From Blautia coccoides (GTDB taxonomy: Bacteria > Bacillota > Clostridia > Lachnospirales > Lachnospiraceae): a stretch of DNA of 64,000 bases. The stretch covers positions 2,173,001 through 2,237,000 of the forward strand of contig NZ_CP136422.1 in NCBI RefSeq assembly GCF_034355335.1, read 5' to 3'. Of the stretch, positions 19,173-26,478 are shown in pieces. Below the pieces are notes generated by a model that was not told where the DNA came from, ran no database searches, and was given only the letters and a program-made list of their open reading frames with translations. Every line of letters begins with the position of its first letter. Position 1 is the stretch's first letter. The position numbers and the translations under genes were made by a program.

Positions 19173-19218
19173 AAAACACCTCGCAAACCCAGTGTTTATG
19201 CTGGTTGCGAGGTGTTTT
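19173..19218. terminator. Bidirectional terminator at the xylan locus / IS junction
   Basis: AAAACACCTCGCAA (19173-19186) pairs perfectly with TTGCGAGGTGTTTT (19205-19218). It can end transcripts from the GH43 gene on the left and from the transposase on the right. Confidence 0.8.
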
Positions 19219-19242
19219 GCTCTCGTTTTGAAGTATGGTAAT

Positions 19243-20970
19243 TTATTCCCTGCCCTTACTTTTTTTCTGAATCGTTTTCATCTGACTTTTCGTAATGAAC
19301 TGAAAGTCTGTTTCAAAACCGCACACTGAATGCAGAGTATCGGTTAGCTTATCCCGTGTATACAGAGGCATGAATCCCTGTTCCTGTACATCAGCAAAAT
19401 TCATGGTTTTGAGTTTGTCCAAAATCGTTTCACAAGTATAAATGTTTCCTAAACTCTTTTCCAGATAACGGTAGATGACTAATGAAAGAAAACAGATCAA
19501 AAAATGTGCTTTGATGCGTATTTCATCTTGCAGATATACAGGTCTGGCTTCAAAATCGGTTTTCATGATGCGGAAACATTCTTCGATTTCCCATCGTCCC
19601 TCACTTACTTTCAAGATATCTTTTACATCATCGTACAGCAGATCTGTTGTTACTGCATACAATCCATCATAAAGTGCTTCGTTTTCAATCTTATCTGTAT
19701 CCAGATAGTTTTTGATCTTCGCAATCTCACCATCTTCAGTAACAGCGGTCTTTCCGATAAATCTGGCTGGATCGTTTGGATTTTTTCGTTCTTTTTTTAT
19801 CTTCCCGGATTTGAGCATTTTTTCAGCACGCTCCACTTGGGTATCACGTATCGCTTTCTGATATTTGGCATATTTAGGAGAGTATGTGATGATAAGACGT
19901 TGGTGCAGGGAATGCGGAGTATAAGGCTCATCCTTATAATATAATCCAGAATCGTCTTCTGGAATCCTTGAAAGATCAACCGGTGAATCATCCGAGACAC
20001 GCTTAAAGCCTGTCTTATCCAAAGCCCAATTTTTATCCTCTTTATTTAGCTTTTTAATAGACTGAGTAACGATAAATGCCCGTTCTCCTGCATGATTGAT
20101 TCTTTTAATGGCTTCTGAACCAAGCCCTGCATCGCTGCAGTAGATAAATTTAGTGCAGCCAAAATCCCGAAGCACTTTTTCTTCCAGAGGTTTTAATGAA
20201 GTCTGTTCATTTGCATTTCCTGGGAAAAGTGAGAAAGCAAGAGGGATTCCGTCTCCATCCATGAACATTCCCATCTGTATGATTGGGTTTGGACGGTGTT
20301 CTTTGCATTTACCGTATTTTTTGTCACCATCTTCCTGCTCGAGCTCAAAGAAATAGTTTGTACAATCATAATAGAGTATCTTATCATTTCTCTTTTCAAG
20401 AAGATGGCTGTTTTTGTATACCTCAGCTTGAATAAAATCACATTCGTTTCCTAATACATCAAGAGCCCGGTATATGTCATGCAGCTGATAGGAAGGTTTT
20501 TCCAAAAATTCAGAAGCTACTTTAAATGAGGAACGTTTACTTACTGGTTCTAAAATCCTGGCATAGATCAGGTCAGAAAGAATGGCATTGATATCATATT
20601 TGAATTTATGTTTGTCCCGAAGCTTTCGGCAAGTCTTATCAAGATGAAGACGATAGTAAAAAGCCTGCGGAAAAAGATATCCTCCCCGATAAAAGGCCTG
20701 CTGATTATAATCAAGCTTTTGGTCAGCATGAAAAGTTATCTGGACAGATTTAGTCTGTTGCTCTTTTTTGTATTTTATTGTTTCCAATCTGGCTTCTTCT
20801 CTAGCCCATTTCATAACATCATCACGAGTCGGTCCGTGCTCAGGGAGTAAATCTTTGAGTGTACCAAGTTTACGGACAATCACAGAAGTACTAACCCCTT
20901 TGTTGTTGATGTATCCTTTTGAAATATAAAAGGATTCTGAATTTTTTGATTTTGATGTCGTAACTCGCAT
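19243..20970 (-). CDS. IS1634-family DDE transposase
   Basis: A 575-residue transposase of the IS4 superfamily, IS1634 group. Acidic residues of the RNase H fold are visible: LYYDCTNYFFELEQ (first Asp), FIYCSDAGLGSEAI (second Asp) and EGRWEIEECFRIMKTDFEA (Glu). The N-terminal 150 residues form the DNA-binding part, and the family's long insertion lies between the second Asp and the Glu. Length is normal and no frameshift is seen, so it may be functional. It lies on the opposite strand to the xylan genes. Confidence 0.9.
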   Translation of the reverse strand: MRVTTSKSKNSESFYISKGYINNKGVSTSVIVRKLGTLKDLLPEHGPTRDDVMKWAREEARLETIKYKKEQQTKSVQITFHADQKLDYNQQAFYRGGYLFPQAFYYRLHLDKTCRKLRDKHKFKYDINAILSDLIYARILEPVSKRSSFKVASEFLEKPSYQLHDIYRALDVLGNECDFIQAEVYKNSHLLEKRNDKILYYDCTNYFFELEQEDGDKKYGKCKEHRPNPIIQMGMFMDGDGIPLAFSLFPGNANEQTSLKPLEEKVLRDFGCTKFIYCSDAGLGSEAIKRINHAGERAFIVTQSIKKLNKEDKNWALDKTGFKRVSDDSPVDLSRIPEDDSGLYYKDEPYTPHSLHQRLIITYSPKYAKYQKAIRDTQVERAEKMLKSGKIKKERKNPNDPARFIGKTAVTEDGEIAKIKNYLDTDKIENEALYDGLYAVTTDLLYDDVKDILKVSEGRWEIEECFRIMKTDFEARPVYLQDEIRIKAHFLICFLSLVIYRYLEKSLGNIYTCETILDKLKTMNFADVQEQGFMPLYTRDKLTDTLHSVCGFETDFQFITKSQMKTIQKKSKGRE

Positions 20971-21196
20971 AAAAAAATCCTCTATACCTTATTCTATCAT
21001 ATACTGCAATAAAATACAATAGATTAAAACAATAGATCAGGGTTGTTTCACGAACTATTTCAAGAGCATTTCTAACTCATACAATCTTAATTCTACATCT
21101 CCCATATTGTTTCTGTCGATCTGCTCACATAAAAAAGCGCAAATTATCCCTATCCCCTTTACAATGCCTTTTTTCAGAGATATTCTTTATACATAG

Positions 21197-22537
21197 TCAA
21201 TACAGACCGGCTATGCCTTTAAACACATATCGTTCTCGCAAGTCTGCGTTGTCACAAAAACAGTCCATCATTTCTGTCATTATATTTGTGATACCTGTCT
21301 CGTGCATTGCCAGACGCAGGATGTTATATGCATATTTTCTGATGAGCGCCAGATTATTTCGGGATTTTTTGGCAGGTGAGCGATCTTCCCTGAATGTGTC
21401 GTCCAACACATGATGGAGCCGGTTTTCTATTGACCAGTGCATTCTTTTTATGCTGCCCAGCTCCTCTGCGGTAAGAATAAGGTCTGTTATCAGTGCGGTA
21501 CACTGAATATCCTTTCCGACCCCTTCTTCCGCAGATGGTCCTGGAACTCTTCTGGATCCTTTTTTCATAAACTCTTCCCTGGATGGAGTGACATCGTTCT
21601 TCTGGCTGTCCTTTTCAACCGGCACTCTTACCTGCTTGATCCGTCCAATACTCTGAACGTTCGCCCATTCTTTTCGGCTTTTGGTCAGGTTTGAGGCATC
21701 TTTACATATTTGACAAGTCCTATACTCATTTCTGTCCCGATTTTTTTCCATCTGACTGATTTCTTCATATTTCTCAAGATACTCCCGCATTACAGGATCT
21801 GTAGTTTCGCCTTTTTTCTTTTTAGCAGTTTCCGCTTCCAGTTTGTCCATGAACGTATGGATCTCCTCATAAGCCTCTGGTTGGTTTTTCTTTACTGTCA
21901 GCACAAAATGTCCTTCCTGTTCATGGATCTGGTCCATGATTGCGGTCTGCGTTCCAATCGCATCAATCGTTATAATACTTCCACTGATATCCAGAAGTTT
22001 CAACAATTCAGGAATCACCGCAATCTCATTCGTCTTTGAATCTACAGGAAGCTGTGCAAGCAGCAATCCCCGGACAGTTTCCACGACGTTCAAAATCATT
22101 GGAGTTGCCGCACATTTTGTCTTTTCCGTTGCGCCACAGAGTGCTTTCCCGTCAATTGCAAGATGGGTATTCTTCGAGTCCACGATTTCTCCAATCCATT
22201 CCATAAAAGCACACAAGGCTAATTCCTCATCAATTCCGCTCAGCATCCGACTAATCGTGGAAGGCGAGGCGATCCCGTATTTCAATTCCATATGTTTCCG
22301 CAGCCATTCCAGGTTATGTTTGCACCAGTTAAGACTCCTGCGGATCGTTGTCCTGCCACAAAGAAATCCGATTGTGACACATACCAGCATTTCTGCCAGA
22401 TCGTGTCTTTTCTCTCTGTTGCATCGATAATCTGGAATCTGCCTGAAATAATGAATCAGTTTTTCTGTCAGAAATGGTTTTTCAGCACATTTCCAGAGCC
22501 ACCTGTATTTTCTCCAGAAGTTCCTGCTGTTCCTCAT
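21197..22537 (-). CDS. ISAs1-family DDE transposase
   Basis: 446 residues as the longest frame; translation may begin somewhat downstream, near FLTEKLIHYFRQIPDYR. The catalytic acids can be seen in HLAIDGKALCGATEK, SIITIDAIGTQTAIMD and SIENRLHHVLDDTFREDRS. LTVKKNQPEAYEEI is a family hallmark. The 5' end overlaps the upstream gene on the same strand by 56 bp, suggesting translational coupling. No disruption is visible. Confidence 0.9.
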   Translation of the reverse strand: MRNSRNFWRKYRWLWKCAEKPFLTEKLIHYFRQIPDYRCNREKRHDLAEMLVCVTIGFLCGRTTIRRSLNWCKHNLEWLRKHMELKYGIASPSTISRMLSGIDEELALCAFMEWIGEIVDSKNTHLAIDGKALCGATEKTKCAATPMILNVVETVRGLLLAQLPVDSKTNEIAVIPELLKLLDISGSIITIDAIGTQTAIMDQIHEQEGHFVLTVKKNQPEAYEEIHTFMDKLEAETAKKKKGETTDPVMREYLEKYEEISQMEKNRDRNEYRTCQICKDASNLTKSRKEWANVQSIGRIKQVRVPVEKDSQKNDVTPSREEFMKKGSRRVPGPSAEEGVGKDIQCTALITDLILTAEELGSIKRMHWSIENRLHHVLDDTFREDRSPAKKSRNNLALIRKYAYNILRLAMHETGITNIMTEMMDCFCDNADLRERYVFKGIAGLY

Positions 22538-23033
22538 TAACTTTTGAAATGATTTCAGTTTTATCCAGACATACTAAATAGATTGTCTCTAACTTATGCA
22601 GTTCTTCCAGACCCACGCCCCATTTTTTATATATTCTGCGGGACAAAGACGATATCTGAGCTGCAAACTGATAACGAAAATCCGATTCTTTTTTCATCGT
22701 TCGTTTTTTCTGGATATAAGAAGTTGGAGATTGCTTGAAAAGAATAATAGAAAGTACATCTTCCCAATCATCCCCTAATGGTTTTTTCCAGTCATCCGGG
22801 CACAATTCCCAGACAGTTTTTGAAAACCCGTATTCCCATACTTCTGCATCTGTTAAAGATACCTTCTTTTTGTTGCTTTGTATTACCCCTTCCGGAGTAA
22901 TAATGCCGATATAAGTATCGACCGGCTGCGGATATTTTTTCCCTTTTACACGCCGGGATGTTCTTTTATAAAGGTAATAAGAATCCCCCTTTTTTTCACG
23001 GTAGTTCCCTTTACACGGTGTTTTTGAACCCAT
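22482..23033 (-). CDS. Accessory protein of the ISAs1-type element, unknown function
   Basis: A 183-residue protein in front of the transposase, in the same direction, overlapping its 5' end by 56 bp. It is basic at the N-terminus (YREKKGDSYYLYKRTSRRVK). A segment DTYIGIITPEGVI resembles the strand-rich N-terminal region of DDE transposases such as IS1634 types. The C-terminal third is rich in Glu/Gln and probably helical (KVNEEQQELLEKIQVAL). It could be a DNA-binding helper or target-selection factor; no firm family was recognised. Confidence 0.6.
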   Translation of the reverse strand: MGSKTPCKGNYREKKGDSYYLYKRTSRRVKGKKYPQPVDTYIGIITPEGVIQSNKKKVSLTDAEVWEYGFSKTVWELCPDDWKKPLGDDWEDVLSIILFKQSPTSYIQKKRTMKKESDFRYQFAAQISSLSRRIYKKWGVGLEELHKLETIYLVCLDKTEIISKVNEEQQELLEKIQVALEMC

Positions 23034-23115
23034 TCTGGATATTTTTTCTCAGTTACTGGCATAATGTCCTCTCCTTTTCATATAGGTGGTACATACCTAT
23101 ACTTTATAGACATTA

Positions 23116-23311
23116 CAGAATAAACGCATGAATGATAATTCCTTTAAAGTCTATCTTATAATTGGCATTATTTCCGATGCAATCTGTATGCGAAACCGAC
23201 TAAATCTATCTTGTAACACACGATTACGTACATTTTGTGGAATTAGAAAATATAAATTCATACAAAAATATTTTATTACAGGTGCTAATTTCTGTTCATG
23301 CGTTTATTCTG
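23116..23311. mobile_element. 196-bp MITE nested inside the ISAs1-type element
   Basis: CAGAATAAACGCATGAA (23116-23132) and its exact reverse complement TTCATGCGTTTATTCTG (23295-23311) bound a short AT-rich non-coding segment. A perfect 10-bp direct repeat ATAGACATTA lies immediately outside (23106-23115 and 23312-23321). Perfect 17-bp ends, a target duplication and no coding capacity define a miniature inverted-repeat element. The CAG terminus suggests mobilisation by an ISAs1-like transposase. Confidence 0.85.
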
Positions 23312-23342
23312 ATAGACATTATACCTCTACTTGACCTAAAAG

Positions 23343-23385
23343 TCGAGGGTTATACACGCTTATGTATAGCATATATAACCCTCGA
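23343..23385. terminator. Strong hairpin in the ISAs1 element's right end
   Basis: TCGAGGGTTATA (23343-23354) pairs with TATAACCCTCGA (23374-23385). No long T-run follows. It lies upstream of the accessory gene and may block transcription entering the element. Apart from this hairpin and the MITE, 23034-23435 has no gene. Confidence 0.5.
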
Positions 23386-23584
23386 TGAAATCTGATCTTT
23401 TTAGAATTTTAAAATATCTTCATGAAACAACCCTGACAATAGATTTGACACAAAAAAAGCAGGTTTTATGCGACCTGCAAGTACTTTTTCTATAATTCAA
23501 CTGTCAAACTCCCGCGTACACTGGTTGCGTATTTTCCTGATTTGGATTATACTTAAACTATCAGGAGAAAGGAGGAACGATTGT

Positions 23585-23926
23585 ATGCCACAAACAATTC
23601 AAACACTGCTTACTCAGTATTTATCAGAAGTACAAAAGATTTACGGTGCACATCTCAAGAGCGTTATTTTATATGGTTCCTATGCAAGAGGTGATTATTC
23701 ATCCGATTCTGATGTCGATATCATGTTGTTGGTGGATCTGACGCCGGAAGAAATGGATCCTTACTCCGATGCATTGTCGGAACTGGGATATGAGTATAAT
23801 GTAAACTATGATATCTGGATGATGCCGGTTGTGAAAAACCTTCAGCATTTTAAGCAATGGGCAGCAGCATATCCGTTTTATACCAATGTACAGAAAGAAG
23901 GGGTGCTTTTATATGAAGCAGCCTGA
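23585..23926 (+). CDS. MNT-domain nucleotidyltransferase antitoxin
   Basis: A 113-residue minimal nucleotidyltransferase. The family motif GS-x10-D-x-D is present as GSYARGDYSSDSDVD near residue 31. In characterised HEPN/MNT pairs this protein neutralises the HEPN toxin by AMPylation or binding. The start is set at ATG 23585 because it follows AAAGGAGGAACGATTGT; upstream in-frame sequence belongs to an insertion-sequence border. Its 3' end overlaps the HEPN gene by 14 bp. Confidence 0.85.
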   Translation: MPQTIQTLLTQYLSEVQKIYGAHLKSVILYGSYARGDYSSDSDVDIMLLVDLTPEEMDPYSDALSELGYEYNVNYDIWMMPVVKNLQHFKQWAAAYPFYTNVQKEGVLLYEAA

Positions 23927-24347
23927 TTCGTTGGATGTTGGAACAAAAATGGATGTGGTCCGTCATCGTTTAAATGTTGCAAGAGAAGACCTGGATACGG
24001 CTAATCTTACATTTGAGGCAGGGCAGTATCGAGCAGCCAATAACCGTGCATATTATAGTATCTTTCATACCATCTGTGCGGTGCTTGCAAAAGAGGGTGT
24101 TGCTTTTAAACGACATAAGGATACGCTCAGCTACTTTAACAAAAATTATGTACAGCCGGAGATTTTTCCTCGTGAACTGGGAAGGAAAATTGTAAAGGCA
24201 GAGGAAATACGTCATGCAAGCGATTATGATACCTTTTATATTGCTTCCAAAGAGATAACTGCACAACAGATAGAGACAGCTACAAAGATTTTAGGACTTG
24301 CAGAACAATACCTGTTTGTGGAAGAAAAACAACAGGATAAAGGGTAA
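23913..24347 (+). CDS. HEPN-domain toxin
   Basis: 144 residues from ATG 23913, which overlaps the antitoxin end and follows AAGAAGGGG. All-helical HEPN protein of the PF05168-like type. RAANNRAYYSIFHTICAVL contains an Arg and a His seven positions apart (R-x6-H), matching the RNase motif Rx4-6H. EEIRHASDYDTFY is the usual C-terminal signature. With the MNT gene it forms a toxin-antitoxin module probably acting on tRNA or mRNA. It sits beside the insertion elements and is closed by a terminator. Confidence 0.83.
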   Translation: MKQPDSLDVGTKMDVVRHRLNVAREDLDTANLTFEAGQYRAANNRAYYSIFHTICAVLAKEGVAFKRHKDTLSYFNKNYVQPEIFPRELGRKIVKAEEIRHASDYDTFYIASKEITAQQIETATKILGLAEQYLFVEEKQQDKG

Positions 24348-24361
24348 CAGGGACATTAGAA

Positions 24362-24405
24362 ACCGGTACATAGACAGAAAATAGTCTGTGTGCCGGTATT
24401 TTTTT
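24362..24405 (+). terminator. Terminator of the MNT/HEPN operon
   Basis: ACCGGTACATAGAC pairs with GTCTGTGTGCCGGT (24362-24397), followed by ATTTTTTT. Confidence 0.85.
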
Positions 24406-24507
24406 ATGGAGAAAATATCTGTGAACTATTATATGGATAATTTGTACTTTCCGATGATTTTAATGAACTTTTGGTGTCTGATTACGGACACTTTCTGAAC
24501 TTTGTTC

Positions 24508-24608
24508 TGATACAATGGTTATGCTGATGAAAGAAGGCATAGAAAACTGAATTAAATTTGAGAGACGGAAGCCTCAGTAGTTAAAAAAAGACTACTGGGG
24601 CTTTTTTT
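24508..24608 (+). promoter_or_regulatory. Short leader: extended -10 promoter and attenuator-like terminator
   Basis: TGATACAAT (24508-24516) is an extended -10 box. About 55 bp further, GCCTCAGTAGT (24571-24581) pairs with ACTACTGGGGC (24591-24601), followed by seven T's. The product would be an RNA of roughly 85 nt, either a small RNA or a leader controlling the sigma-like gene. A nine-codon frame (ATG 24521 to TGA 24550) lies in the leader but lacks a visible RBS. Confidence 0.5.
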
Positions 24609-24695
24609 CGTGCCTGAATTTCTCAGCCAATACCTGCAGGTTTTACCTGGCAGTAGTTGGTGGAGCAGGCATGAACCAGATCAGAGGACCGCCTT

Positions 24696-24731
24696 CTGAA
24701 TTTGAAACTGGCAAACAAATTTCAAATTCAG
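24696..24731 (+). promoter_or_regulatory. RBS-masking hairpin before the sigma-like gene
   Basis: CTGAATTTGAAA (24696-24707) is perfectly complementary to TTTCAAATTCAG (24720-24731). The last bases of the right arm are the first bases of the AGGAGG ribosome binding site for the gene at 24742. The 12-bp stem should hinder translation unless opened. Confidence 0.65.
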
Positions 24732-24741
24732 GAGGACGGAT

Positions 24742-25218
24742 ATGTATATTGAACACCCATATTTTGTTGGAGACAAATATTTCGCAAAGGTAGACGGCGA
24801 ATTTATAGAGATCACGAAAGAAGTGGCATATGCCATGAGTAATTTTTATCGAAGCAGCAAGCCCAGAAAAATTGAAGTAAAAAATGAAAAGGGGGAAGTC
24901 ATTGGAATGAAAAATAGAGAAATACCATTCAGCAGCACAGGAGATGAAGAAAACGATTTTTCAATAGAGGATTACCCGGATATGAGGTGCTGCGTAGAAA
25001 ACAGTGTAATTGAAAAAATCGAAGCTCAAAAGATCCATAAGGTAATCAATGGTTTGAGTCCGGAAGAAAGAATGATTATCTATGCGATTTATTTTGAAGA
25101 TAAGACACAAGAAGAATTGGCTTCAATTATGGGAGTGTCACAACAGGTGGTAGCATACCGGTTGAAGAAGATTTTGAACAAAATGCGGGAGATTTATATG
25201 AAAAATAAAAAAAGTTGA
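24742..25218 (+). CDS. Sigma-70 region 4-type regulator of the mobile element
   Basis: A 158-residue protein with a C-terminal helix-turn-helix of sigma factor region 4 type: INGLSPEERMIIYAIYFEDK, then TQEELASIMGVSQQVVAYRL (residues about 100-150). The N-terminal half is charged and lacks the region 2 signature, so it is more likely an element-encoded transcription regulator than a full sigma factor. Similar genes lie at the head of conjugative or integrative elements of Clostridia. It starts right after a 12-bp hairpin reaching into its RBS. Confidence 0.75.
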   Translation: MYIEHPYFVGDKYFAKVDGEFIEITKEVAYAMSNFYRSSKPRKIEVKNEKGEVIGMKNREIPFSSTGDEENDFSIEDYPDMRCCVENSVIEKIEAQKIHKVINGLSPEERMIIYAIYFEDKTQEELASIMGVSQQVVAYRLKKILNKMREIYMKNKKS

Positions 25219-25239
25219 AAAAAATTTTTGTAAAATCCC

Positions 25240-25740
25240 GAGTCACTTGACTTTAGTAATTAGGGAGAGTTTTAAGGACTCCTCAAAAGTACATTGACAG
25301 CTGAATATCCAGTAGTAACTGACGTGACATCTTATGCAGGGAGCACAAGGAAACTGCCGCCAAGACTCTGATGAATATCGGACGAGCGAATAAGCACTGA
25401 CCGAAAATCAACTGGCAGGTTGATGATGCGACGATCTGTATAGGGTGCGATACACTTGCGGACTGTGAAAAGTCCGTAACCGGCAAACCTATGAACTGTC
25501 GGAGCCTGCGTGCGTGAGCATTTGGGTTGTGATCTGGCGAATGCAGTCAGATAGGTTATTATTCCCTACCTGCGAAAGCAGGATAAACGATTCGGGGTAT
25601 CGAGGATAAATAGAATCGAGCGAGCACTGTTTAATAATCGAAAATTGGCTATAGAGGTTATGCGGCAGAGCGTTCAATTTGAATGACTCTGCCGTATTCC
25701 TGTGGAGCTAATAATGGATGCTTTACGATTAAATGTCAGG
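25240..25740 (+). ncRNA. Candidate large structured non-coding RNA
   Basis: The 539 bp between the sigma-like gene and the mazF-like gene has no credible coding frame but many short hairpins in one orientation. They include GCAG/CTGC (25336-25357), ATCAAC/GTTGAT (25407-25424), CGGACT/AGTCCG (25459-25476), TGC-GTGA-GCA (25511-25520), CCTGC-GAAA-GCAGG (25569-25582), CGAT/ATCG (25588-25602) and an 11-bp stem ATGCGGCAGAG/CTCTGCCGTAT (25660-25697). Two loops are GNRA tetraloops, a mark of folded RNA. Size recalls the large ornate RNAs of phages and mobile elements (for example ROOL or GOLLD), but membership is not shown. Limits are approximate. Confidence 0.45.
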
Positions 25741-25757
25741 ATGGGAGGAACAAATAA

Positions 25758-26141
25758 ATGAAAATTGAAAGAGGCGATATCCTTATGGTTAATTTGGGAC
25801 AGGTTCCGGGTACTTCCCTTCAGAGTGGAATCCGTCCGGTAGTGGTTGTCAGCAATAACAAAGCGAATACATACAGTCCGGTGGTAACGGTAGTGCCGTT
25901 TACTTCAAGGGTGTACAAAAAACGGTATCTTCCGACCCATGTGTTTATTAACTGTTATGAAATGGTTGGCTTGAAACGGCATGGGCTGGTACTGGCGGAA
26001 CAGATCACAAGCATTGATGTTCAGAGTATCATCCAAAAATGTGGTCATGTCAGTTCTGATGCAATGCGGAGGATTACCAGAGCGGTGGAGATTCAGACAG
26101 GAGTTTATGAGGAGGGGGATTATGACAGCAGAAGAATATAG
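25758..26141 (+). CDS. MazF/PemK-like endoribonuclease toxin
   Basis: A 127-residue protein of the MazF fold. The N-terminal strand IERGDILMVNLG, IRPVVVVSNNKAN, the VPFTSR segment and HGLVLAEQITSID follow the family order. Such proteins cleave mRNA at short sites. The gene has a strong GGGAGGAACAAATA site, lies just after the structured non-coding region, and overlaps the following small gene by 20 bp. No classical MazE-type antitoxin is adjacent, so the downstream gene might be its partner, or the protein may have an element-specific role. Confidence 0.85.
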   Translation: MKIERGDILMVNLGQVPGTSLQSGIRPVVVVSNNKANTYSPVVTVVPFTSRVYKKRYLPTHVFINCYEMVGLKRHGLVLAEQITSIDVQSIIQKCGHVSSDAMRRITRAVEIQTGVYEEGDYDSRRI

Positions 26142-26370
26142 AAAGTATCTGGAACAGGATTTTAGAGATGTAAATATTGATGAAATGACAGATTTACTGA
26201 CTGTGAAAGCAGACAGGAATAAAAGCCTGAAGGAACGGCGGGAATCATATCTGAATAAGGTAGGAAATCCGTATCTGGTCCGGATCGGCAATATGAAGGT
26301 CAAAGTAAGGTTTGCCAATAACGGGATATCTTTGGAGCAGGCATTTGAAAATATGCTTCTGAGTGTCTGA
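26122..26370 (+). CDS. Small protein paired with the MazF-like toxin (DUF6870-like)
   Basis: 82 residues from ATG 26122, which follows GGAGGGGGATT inside the end of the toxin gene; longer upstream reading in this frame lacks a start signal. It begins MTAEEYRKYLEQDFRDVNID and ends VRFANNGISLEQAFENMLLS, acidic then basic. It resembles small uncharacterised proteins found beside serine recombinases in Clostridia. An antitoxin role is suggested by overlap alone. Confidence 0.65.
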   Translation: MTAEEYRKYLEQDFRDVNIDEMTDLLTVKADRNKSLKERRESYLNKVGNPYLVRIGNMKVKVRFANNGISLEQAFENMLLSV

Positions 26371-26388
26371 AAAAGTACTGGAAAGTTT

Positions 26389-26440
26389 GGGGTGGCTGTG
26401 CTAAAATGTCTGTAAGGACAAATTATGCAGCCCCCTTTTA
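26389..26440 (+). terminator. Hairpin between the toxin pair and recombinase genes
   Basis: GGGGTGGCTG (26389-26398) pairs with CAGCCCCC (26428-26435), followed by TTTTA, with an inner GTC/GAC stem. It probably reduces read-through into the recombinase operon. Confidence 0.6.
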
Positions 26441-26478
26441 TTACATGGGTTTTTTGACGTAATAAGAGGAGGTAAGAT

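Larger units (their letters stand above)
21038..23435 (-). mobile_element. ISAs1-type insertion sequence with complete ends
   Basis: Terminal inverted repeats CAGGGTTGTTTCA (21038-21050) and TGAAACAACCCTG (23423-23435) are perfect over 13 bp and continue imperfectly (next GAA shared). The element is flanked by a 9-bp direct repeat ACAATAGAT (21029-21037 and 23436-23444). The CAGGG terminus and an 8-10 bp duplication are usual for the ISAs1 family. Its 2398-bp length is larger than typical because it carries an extra gene and a nested MITE. Confidence 0.88.
19162..23443 (-). mobile_element. IS1634-like insertion sequence, interrupted by an ISAs1-type element (ends approximate)
   Basis: The transposase at 19243-20970 and the short DNA on each side form one element into which the 21038-23435 element has inserted. 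If that insert is removed, the right side reads on from 21037 to 23445. The 8-bp sequence TTTGACAC occurs in the same orientation at 19154-19161 and 23444-23451, and could be the target duplication. Inverted ends could not be recognised, so the limits are tentative. Confidence 0.45.

Noticed and set aside
19154..19178. Left inverted repeat of the IS1634-like element
   Set aside because: The sequence shared with the right side is in direct, not inverted, orientation, so it was kept only as a possible target duplication.
25219..25757. Group II intron or tRNA cluster in the hairpin-rich stretch
   Set aside because: No domain V signature, no reverse transcriptase and no cloverleaf or CCA-ended tRNA fold could be traced.
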